Part shown: piece by piece, positions 15,752 to 19,710 of the stretch
Numbering within the stretch: position 1 is the stretch's first letter
Layout: every line of letters starts with the position of its first letter
DNA from: an uncultured Odoribacter sp.
GTDB lineage: Bacteria > Bacteroidota > Bacteroidia > Bacteroidales > Marinifilaceae
DNA length: 19,710 nt
Direction: 5' to 3'
Assembly: GCA_934725835.1 (NCBI GenBank)
Contig: CAKVCR010000015.1
Location: 1-19,710 of the forward strand
The notes under the pieces: model-generated
The model's database searches: none
What the model saw: the letters and a program-made list of their open reading frames with translations, nothing else
Told to the model about the DNA's origin: nothing
Position numbers and translations under genes: made by a program

Positions 15752-16471
15752 ATGGAACATATAGCGAGTGAACGATATGCACGCCACACTATTTTAAAGG
15801 AAGTGGGTGAAAAAGGTCAGGAAATCATTTGTAATGCCAAAGTATTGATTGTAGGCGCCGGAGGATTAGGCTCTCCGGCACTACTATATTTATGTGCTGC
15901 CGGCATTGGTACCATCGGAATTATGGATGATGATGTTGTATCAGAAAGTAACCTTCAGCGACAGATACTCTACGACTCTAATTGTATAGGTATTCCCAAA
16001 GTTGAGATTGCATCCAGTAAATTACAAGCCCTGAATCCTAAGTGTAAAATCCATGCCATGCAAGGACGCTTAACGTCCTCCAATGCAAAGGAAATCATTG
16101 CCAATTATGATGTAGTGGTTGATGCAACAGATAATTTACTCACCCGATACGTCATCAATGATGCTTGTGTCTATTCCGGCAAGCCGTTTGTATATGGCAG
16201 TATCTGTGAGTTTGAAGGACAAGTTTCAGTTTTTAATTATAAAGGAGGTCCTACCTACCGTGACCTTTATCCTTATCATAATGGAGTTTCCGATTTTCAG
16301 CAACCATTGGGTGTAATTGGAGCTCTCCCAGGCGTTGTCGGCTCTATACAAGCATCTGAAACGATAAAAGTACTTTTAGACAGACGAGATACCTTATCAG
16401 GTAAACTTTTACTTATAGACCTTTTAAAAGGCTCTTTCCACACATTTAAAATAAACAAAACAGATAATTGA
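15752..16471 (+). CDS. thiF: ThiS adenylyltransferase ThiF (HesA/MoeB/ThiF family), cysteine-poor form
   Basis: An E1-like enzyme that activates the ThiS C-terminus with ATP so that it can receive sulfur. The frame extends upstream to a GTG at 15704, but the ATG at 15752 gives MEHIASERYARHTIL, where the family normally starts, and 239 aa. The nucleotide-binding set is intact: VGAGGLG at 34-40, acidic DDD at 59-61, SNLQRQ at 66-71 (Arg70), Lys83 and VDATDN at 123-128. Unlike E. coli ThiF, the zinc CxxC pairs are missing: GPCYRCL becomes GPTYRDL (Thr168, Asp171), and no C-terminal CxxC exists. The position of catalytic Cys184 is occupied by FQQPLGVIG without Cys. Last gene of the thi operon; a strong terminator follows within a few bases. 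Confident as ThiF by context; MoeB-type activity on MoaD is less likely. Confidence 0.93.
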   Translation: MEHIASERYARHTILKEVGEKGQEIICNAKVLIVGAGGLGSPALLYLCAAGIGTIGIMDDDVVSESNLQRQILYDSNCIGIPKVEIASSKLQALNPKCKIHAMQGRLTSSNAKEIIANYDVVVDATDNLLTRYVINDACVYSGKPFVYGSICEFEGQVSVFNYKGGPTYRDLYPYHNGVSDFQQPLGVIGALPGVVGSIQASETIKVLLDRRDTLSGKLLLIDLLKGSFHTFKINKTDN

Positions 16472-16476
16472 ATCAT

Positions 16477-16509
16477 AAAAGGCGGGGATAAAAGAAATCT
16501 CCGCCTTTT
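16477..16509 (+). terminator. Rho-independent terminator of the thiamine operon
   Basis: A 13-bp stem with one G:T pair (AAAAGGCGGGGAT / ATCTCCGCCTTTT) and a 7-nt loop begins 5 bases after the thiF stop. The last four bases of the stem form the T-run. Confidence 0.88.
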
Positions 16510-17025
16510 GCTTTCTAAATTATTCTAACTTCAATCATTATCTCTTGTTACCATTTGTGCTTACTACCTCTAGTGATAACAGTGCATGAAGTTAAAAATG
16601 TACCTCCTCCGACCCTCATTTCCTAAACTAAAAAGATTATCTGTATCGTGCACAAAAAAAATTACATTTAGGAAACTACGCATTTTTCTACGGTTTCACA
16701 CTTTCACAAATACTTTTATTTCAAATATTAAATTCATCTATCAAATTAATGTCTCACAAGCCTATTGCTTTATCAATTTTATTTCTTGACAAAGAGAAGA
16801 AATATAATCATACTCATCAAGTTCATAATAGTTCATTTGATATTTTTTAACAACAATATCAGCCAACTGAAATATAGACGACCGATATGTAAATATTATT
16901 TTCCCAATTATTAAAAAGCGTGAGTACAATATAAGAATTAAAGTTATTTGTCTATAGATTAGAAATATAACGACAAAAACATTAAATCGATAGAGGCTAA
17001 TTATAATATTTAATCAATTGTCTCT
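16510..17025. other. AT-rich region without a recognisable gene
   Basis: About 500 bases between the thi terminator and the transposase remnant. Short open frames here lack family resemblance and good start signals. I see one 9-bp inverted repeat, TTTCCTAAA / TTTAGGAAA (16619-16627 and 16667-16675), and a possible 23-codon leftward frame at 16548-16619. The base composition is clearly more AT-rich than the thi operon. It may be old decayed or inserted DNA, like the remnant next to it. Confidence 0.5.
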
Positions 17026-17215
17026 ATGTTCTTAGAGGCTGGAATTACAGAGATAAATTGTATATCGGATGATTTTGGCAAGGAATTTTCCAAAGTACAA
17101 GAAAAATATATAAGCATTACTACATGGAATATGTCAGCAAGCATTTGGCTCATCTTCACCTAAGTGTATGTCTTATTATCGTTTTGTTGAATTGGAAAAA
17201 GAGATTAGCATAAGA
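17026..17215 (+). pseudogene. Decayed IS982-family transposase remnant
   Basis: Three short stretches in three different frames resemble consecutive parts of an IS982-type transposase. From the ATG at 17026: ITEINCISDDFGKEFSK, like the ITEIF..ADDFCKEF N-terminus of that family. From 17112: KHYYMEYVSKHLAHL, like its KHYYIEYV..H segment. From 17168: MSYYRFVELEKEIS, like its (V)SYNRFVELEKE segment. The roughly 50-80 residues normally separating the first two are missing, stops break every frame, and the catalytic remainder is absent. The element is dead. I could not find its terminal inverted repeats. The identification is by eye from memory of the family. Confidence 0.6.
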
Positions 17216-17248
17216 TTTTTGAAGGTCTTACCAAATATAGGAAATTAA

Positions 17249-17280
17249 AAAAGATGCCTTTGGTTTTAAAGACATCTTTT
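17249..17280 (-). terminator. Terminator of the rpmB-rpmG-DUF4295 operon
   Basis: An outer stem AAAAGATG / CATCTTTT (8 bp) and, past one mismatch, an inner CTTT / AAAG stem. Read leftward it is followed by a TTTTTAATTT run. It starts 18 bp beyond the stop of the DUF4295 gene. Confidence 0.75.
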
Positions 17281-17298
17281 ATGTTCATAAAGAAATAC

Positions 17299-17451
17299 TT
17301 ATTTCTTCAAGGTTTCTTTCACCTGGTCAGTAGTGACCATTTGTTCTTTGAAAGTATAGGCACCAGTCTTCGGAGACTTTACCATTTTAATTACTTTCGC
17401 ATAACCCCTACCGTCACCGGTTTTCAAGGTTGCAACTACTTTCTTAGCCAT
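17299..17451 (-). CDS. DUF4295 small basic ribosome-associated protein
   Basis: A 50-codon gene easily missed because of its size. It begins MAKKVVATLKTGDGRGYAKV and ends in KETLKK. It starts 7 bp after the rpmG stop and is followed by the operon terminator. I recognise it as DUF4295, a Bacteroidetes-restricted family nearly always found after rpmB and rpmG. From memory, the Flavobacterium johnsoniae ribosome structure revealed an extra large-subunit protein named bL38, and this family is my candidate for it, but I cannot confirm the match here. It is Lys-rich and soluble, consistent with RNA binding. In other Bacteroidetes I remember ftsY following; here the terminator and an IS remnant follow instead. 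Confidence 0.88.
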   Translation of the reverse strand: MAKKVVATLKTGDGRGYAKVIKMVKSPKTGAYTFKEQMVTTDQVKETLKK

Positions 17452-17458
17452 AGTTCAA

Positions 17459-17647
17459 TTATTTAATTTCGCGGTGTAACGTTACTCTTTTCAAATACGG
17501 ATTGTATTTTTTCAACTCCAATCTTTCAGGTGTATTTTTTCTATTCTTGGTAGTAATATACCGTGACATTCCTGGTACGCCGGATTCTTTTTGTTCTGTA
17601 CATTCAAGAATCACTTGCACTCTGTTTCCTTTACTTTTCTTTGCCAT
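17459..17647 (-). CDS. rpmG: 50S ribosomal protein L33 (bL33)
   Basis: A 62-aa large-subunit protein located near the E site. MAKKSKGNRVQVILECTE and the conserved SRYITTKNRKNTPERLELKK and KKYNPYLKRVTLHREIK segments identify it. Only one Cys is present (Cys16), so this is the zinc-free form without CxxC pairs. It starts 11 bp after the rpmB stop and 7 bp before the DUF4295 start, forming a tight three-gene unit transcribed leftward from the promoter at 17940-17971. Confidence 0.97.
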   Translation of the reverse strand: MAKKSKGNRVQVILECTEQKESGVPGMSRYITTKNRKNTPERLELKKYNPYLKRVTLHREIK

Positions 17648-17658
17648 CGTCAGTGATT

Positions 17659-17901
17659 TTAAATAGTTTTAATTAATCCAGCTTCTGTAGCTTGTTTCAA
17701 ACAAGCACTCAGACCTTTTTTGTTAATCAAACGAAGACCATCGGCTGAAACATTCAGGCGAATCCATCTGTCTTCTTCTGGCCAATAGAAATTTCTCTTG
17801 AACAGGTTGATTGAAAATGTTCTCTTAACTCTTCTTTTAGAGTGAGAAACATGGTTACCACCCATTGCTCTTTTTCCGGTTATTTGACAAACTCTTGACA
17901 T
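17659..17901 (-). CDS. rpmB: 50S ribosomal protein L28 (bL28)
   Basis: An 80-aa large-subunit protein. MSRVCQITGKRAMGGNHVSH, the SKRRVKRTF segment, and RWIRLNVSADGLRLINKKGL are hallmark sequences. It is slightly short at the C-terminus compared with the 85-odd residues I remember for other Bacteroides L28 proteins, ending ATEAGLIKTI. Four zinc-ligand cysteines are absent, so this is the zinc-free form. First gene of the operon; the leader is about 30 nt. Confidence 0.96.
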   Translation of the reverse strand: MSRVCQITGKRAMGGNHVSHSKRRVKRTFSINLFKRNFYWPEEDRWIRLNVSADGLRLINKKGLSACLKQATEAGLIKTI

Positions 17902-17939
17902 CTCTCAGTATTTTTTATAAACGCTTTCCAAACAGAGTG

Positions 17940-17971
17940 CAAAGTAAATGTTTTTTTTTTATATAAGCAAG
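17940..17971 (-). promoter_or_regulatory. Promoter of the rpmB operon
   Basis: Read leftward: CTTG (17968-17971), a 20-bp spacer, TTACTTTG (17940-17947). This is one mismatch per box from the Bacteroides consensus, with ideal spacing and the same CTTG -33 as the thi promoter. A ten-base T-run (17951-17960) lies in the spacer. Confidence 0.55.
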
Positions 17972-18000
17972 TATGTCAAGAAAAAATCGCATACTTTGCT
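17966..18000. repeat. Inverted repeat between rpmB and the Dabb gene
   Basis: AGCA-AGTATG (17966-17975) pairs with CATACT-T-TGCT (17990-18000): 10 bp with a one-base bulge and a 14-nt loop. It overlaps the rpmB -33 element, so it could be an operator. No T-run follows in a useful place, so it does not look like a terminator. Confidence 0.45.
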
Positions 18001-18050
18001 CAAAAAGATTTTCTCTTTCCACTAGATTAATGTTTTTCCATGAGTTTTAG

Positions 18051-18058
18051 TACATTTG
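18051..18058 (+). promoter_or_regulatory. Candidate -7 box for the Dabb gene
   Basis: TACATTTG matches TAnnTTTG exactly, 27 bp before the ATG at 18086. The -33 region shows no clear TTTG at normal spacing. Confidence 0.4.
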
Positions 18059-18085
18059 CAGCAGAAATAATTAAATCTTATAGCG

Positions 18086-18379
18086 ATGATTAAACATATT
18101 GTATTTTTCAAATTCAAATCGTCCCCAGACAAAGATGTCCAAATAAAGGATATAAAGGCAGAATTAGAAAAATTACCTTCAATTATTATGGAATTGAAAG
18201 AAATTCATGTAGGTATAAATATCAATTCTGCAGAGCAATGGGATCTCTGTCTAGAAGCTATTGTTGAAGATATGGCAGCATTAAATAATTATTCAGCTCA
18301 TCCTGCTCATCAAGCTATTGTTAAAAACATGATCACCCCCATTAAAGAAGATCGTGCTTGTGTTGATTATACTCTTTAA
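18086..18379 (+). CDS. Dabb-domain (stress-responsive alpha/beta barrel) protein
   Basis: A 97-aa single-domain cytosolic protein of the Dabb family, small ferredoxin-like dimers found in plants and bacteria. The first strand MIKHIVFFKFK, the VGINI strand and the C-terminal YSAHPAHQAIVK and EDRACVDYTL segments are characteristic. The biochemical role of most bacterial members is unknown, and nothing here reveals a substrate. It is divergent from rpmB and separated by 60 bp, containing a riboswitch-like element, from the queuosine precursor transporter downstream. The two may share a transcript, with the transporter separately controlled at translation. Confidence 0.88.
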   Translation: MIKHIVFFKFKSSPDKDVQIKDIKAELEKLPSIIMELKEIHVGININSAEQWDLCLEAIVEDMAALNNYSAHPAHQAIVKNMITPIKEDRACVDYTL

Positions 18380-18403
18380 CCCTCCGGCAGGATAATTTCT
18401 GTC

Positions 18404-18435
18404 GCGTGTGCTTGTTCAACCACGTAAAAAACAAG
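18404..18435 (+). ncRNA. preQ1-I-like riboswitch pseudoknot
   Basis: P1 is CGTG (18405-18408) with CACG (18421-18424), closed further by a G:T pair. P2 is a perfect 6-bp pairing of the hairpin loop CTTGTT (18411-18416) with the tail AACAAG (18430-18435). A single C (18417), where the ligand-pairing cytosine of preQ1-I aptamers lies, directly follows the P2 5' strand. The A-rich linker TAAAA precedes the tail. The layout and the AAAAAACAAG tail closely match class-I preQ1 aptamers. The ATG of a queuosine precursor transporter begins 4 nt after P2, so ligand binding should block translation. Fold and context were judged by eye. Confidence 0.75.
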
Positions 18436-18439
18436 AAAT

Positions 18440-19120
18440 ATGCAGAAAAAAGTATCTATCCCCTTTATGCTCATGGGGATTCTTTTTAACGTTTGCCTCG
18501 TAGCATCCAATCTTCTGGAAACAAAAGTAATTCAACTGGGTTCCATCACAGCAACAGCCGGGCTGATTGTATTTCCAATCTCCTATATCATCAATGATTG
18601 TATAGCAGAAGTATGGGGATTTAAGAAAGTAAGACTTATTATTTGGAGTGGTTTTCTTATGAATTTTCTTGTTATTGGTTTTGCACGCTTAGCTATTGCA
18701 TTACCCGCTGCTCCATTTTGGAAAGGAGAAGAAAGCTTTAATTTTGTATTCGGACTTGCACCACGCATAGCCTTGGCTAGTTTATTAGCTTTTTTAGTAG
18801 GGTCTTTTTTAAATGCCTACATCATGAGCAAAATGAAAATAGCAACCAAAGGCAAATATTTCTCCTTACGGGCAATAATTTCAACGATTTTCGGAGAAAG
18901 TGCAGATTCATTGATATTCTTTCCCATTGCATTTGGCGGATTAATCCCCATAACAGACCTCCTAATACTGGTAGGAACACAGGCATGCTTAAAATCACTA
19001 TATGAAGTTATTGTATTACCAGTCACTATCTATGTGGTTCAATACATTAAACGCATAGACCACACAGATGTTTATGACCGTAATATTTCATATAATATTA
19101 TTCGCCTTAAAGACCTTTAA
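18440..19120 (+). CDS. yhhQ: Queuosine precursor transporter (YhhQ/VUT family)
   Basis: A 226-aa polytopic inner-membrane protein, close to the E. coli YhhQ length (about 221), which imports 7-cyano- and 7-aminomethyl-7-deazaguanine for tRNA queuosine. Family hallmarks are ASNLLETKVIQLG in the first helix-loop, the conserved PISYIINDCIAEVWGFKKVR motif at about 46-65, ISTIFGESADSLIFFPIAF, and the C-terminal CLKSLYEVIVLPVTIYVV. There are about six hydrophobic helices. The preQ1-I-like pseudoknot in its leader supports the assignment and suggests that uptake is shut off when preQ1 is plentiful. It ends 3 bp from the convergent amidohydrolase gene, with no clear terminator between. Confidence 0.93.
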   Translation: MQKKVSIPFMLMGILFNVCLVASNLLETKVIQLGSITATAGLIVFPISYIINDCIAEVWGFKKVRLIIWSGFLMNFLVIGFARLAIALPAAPFWKGEESFNFVFGLAPRIALASLLAFLVGSFLNAYIMSKMKIATKGKYFSLRAIISTIFGESADSLIFFPIAFGGLIPITDLLILVGTQACLKSLYEVIVLPVTIYVVQYIKRIDHTDVYDRNISYNIIRLKDL

Positions 19121-19123
19121 TAG

Positions 19124-19710
19124 CTAATGCTGAGTCTGTAAAAAATTTCTACACACAGAAACCAACATTGCTATTCCAATAGGAATAGCTCTTTCATCAG
19201 GAGACATTTTCGGATTATGAAGAGGAGGCATACTTGCCTGTTCAGGAGGACAAATTCCTAATGTCCAAAAAGCACCTGGCAATTTCTCTAAATAAATAGC
19301 AAAATCTTCTCCTAAAGAAAGAGGTGGCATCTCTACAACATCTGCCACTCCATTAGCTGATTTTTTTACTAATTCAGTCCATTCATTTGCATTTACCAAA
19401 GGAGGAAGTCCATTCCAAGGCATATCCGGAATAAAATGACATCCATATAAATCACATATTGCAGGAGATTTTTCATTGATTAAATCAAAAATATGATGAC
19501 GCAACGCATCGCTATGAGTACGTACAGTACCCTTTACCTCAACCCTATCAGGAATAACATTATTAGCTGTACCTCCATGAATAGAGGTAATTGACAAAAC
19601 TGCCGGTTCAAAAGGATTTCTAAATTTAGTTATAATAGTTTGATAAAACTGAATCAATGCAGTTGCTGCTAATATTGGATCAGATCCTAACTGAGGCATT
19701 GCTGCATGTG
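19124..19710 (-). CDS. M20-family amidohydrolase, 5' part missing
   Basis: The C-terminal half (about 195 residues) of a metal-dependent amidohydrolase; the frame continues through the window edge (HAA precedes the Met at 19699), so the start is outside. Family motifs: HAAMPQLGSDPI at the start of the dimerisation domain, SIHGGTANNVIPDRVEVKGT followed by VRTH, LSLGEDFAIYLEKLPGAF, and the C-terminal LHNPKMSPDERA containing the metal-ligand His. These fit the M20D branch (N-acyl-amino-acid or IAA-amino-acid hydrolase, hippurate hydrolase), which removes acyl groups from amino acids. The substrate cannot be told from this half. It lies 3 bp from the convergent yhhQ. Confidence 0.88.
   Translation of the reverse strand, partial: HAAMPQLGSDPILAATALIQFYQTIITKFRNPFEPAVLSITSIHGGTANNVIPDRVEVKGTVRTHSDALRHHIFDLINEKSPAICDLYGCHFIPDMPWNGLPPLVNANEWTELVKKSANGVADVVEMPPLSLGEDFAIYLEKLPGAFWTLGICPPEQASMPPLHNPKMSPDERAIPIGIAMLVSVCRNFLQTQH

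Noticed and set aside
9824..16471. Genomic-island origin of the thi operon
   Set aside because: There are no flanking repeats, integrase or tRNA, and promoter type and gene style match the neighbours.
19107..19120. TTAAAG-ac-CTTTAA at the end of yhhQ as a terminator
   Set aside because: The loop is only 2 nt, the stem is A/T-rich, and no T-run follows.

Overview
The window looks like chromosomal DNA from a gut-type Bacteroidales bacterium, probably Bacteroides or a close relative. Three things point there. Several genes are preceded by TAnnTTTG boxes (the Bacteroides -7 element). Shine-Dalgarno sequences are almost absent. Several proteins are of Bacteroidetes type: DUF4295, a ThiF without zinc cysteines, and a GIDTD-type BioD. 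The assignment rests on recognition, not on a database search.

Left part (1-8.4 kb). A 5'-truncated PEP/pyruvate-binding protein runs rightward and meets glmS (leftward) almost end to end, with a hairpin shared between their 3' ends. Upstream of glmS on the same strand lie a U32-family protein and bioD, about 22 bp apart and probably co-transcribed. Divergent from bioD is a glycine-zipper OmpA-family lipoprotein. It converges on a phosphate butyryltransferase gene across a strong two-way terminator. An MFS transporter with a TTG start diverges from ptb.

Centre (9.6-16.5 kb). This is a complete thiamine biosynthesis operon: promoter, TPP riboswitch, thiS, thiC, a three-domain fusion (TenI-like + ThiD + ThiE), thiG, thiH, thiF and a terminator. 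ThiC makes the pyrimidine. ThiS, ThiF, ThiG and ThiH make the thiazole, with ThiH supplying dehydroglycine from tyrosine by radical-SAM chemistry, which fits an anaerobe. The fusion phosphorylates the pyrimidine and joins the two halves. The leader places a consensus Shine-Dalgarno under an upstream complement, the only such SD I found at a start codon here.

Right part (16.5-19.7 kb). About 800 AT-rich bases carry no intact gene but contain a decayed IS982-type transposase remnant. Next comes a leftward ribosomal-protein operon (rpmB, rpmG, DUF4295). Divergent from it is a Dabb-domain protein, followed by a queuosine-precursor transporter whose leader folds as a compact preQ1-I-like pseudoknot ending 4 nt before its ATG. 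The window closes inside an M20-family amidohydrolase gene.

I saw no CRISPR array, rRNA, tRNA, phage or defence island. The most interesting items are the two riboswitch leaders, the TenI-ThiD-ThiE fusion with a catalytically altered first domain, and the cysteine-poor ThiF.
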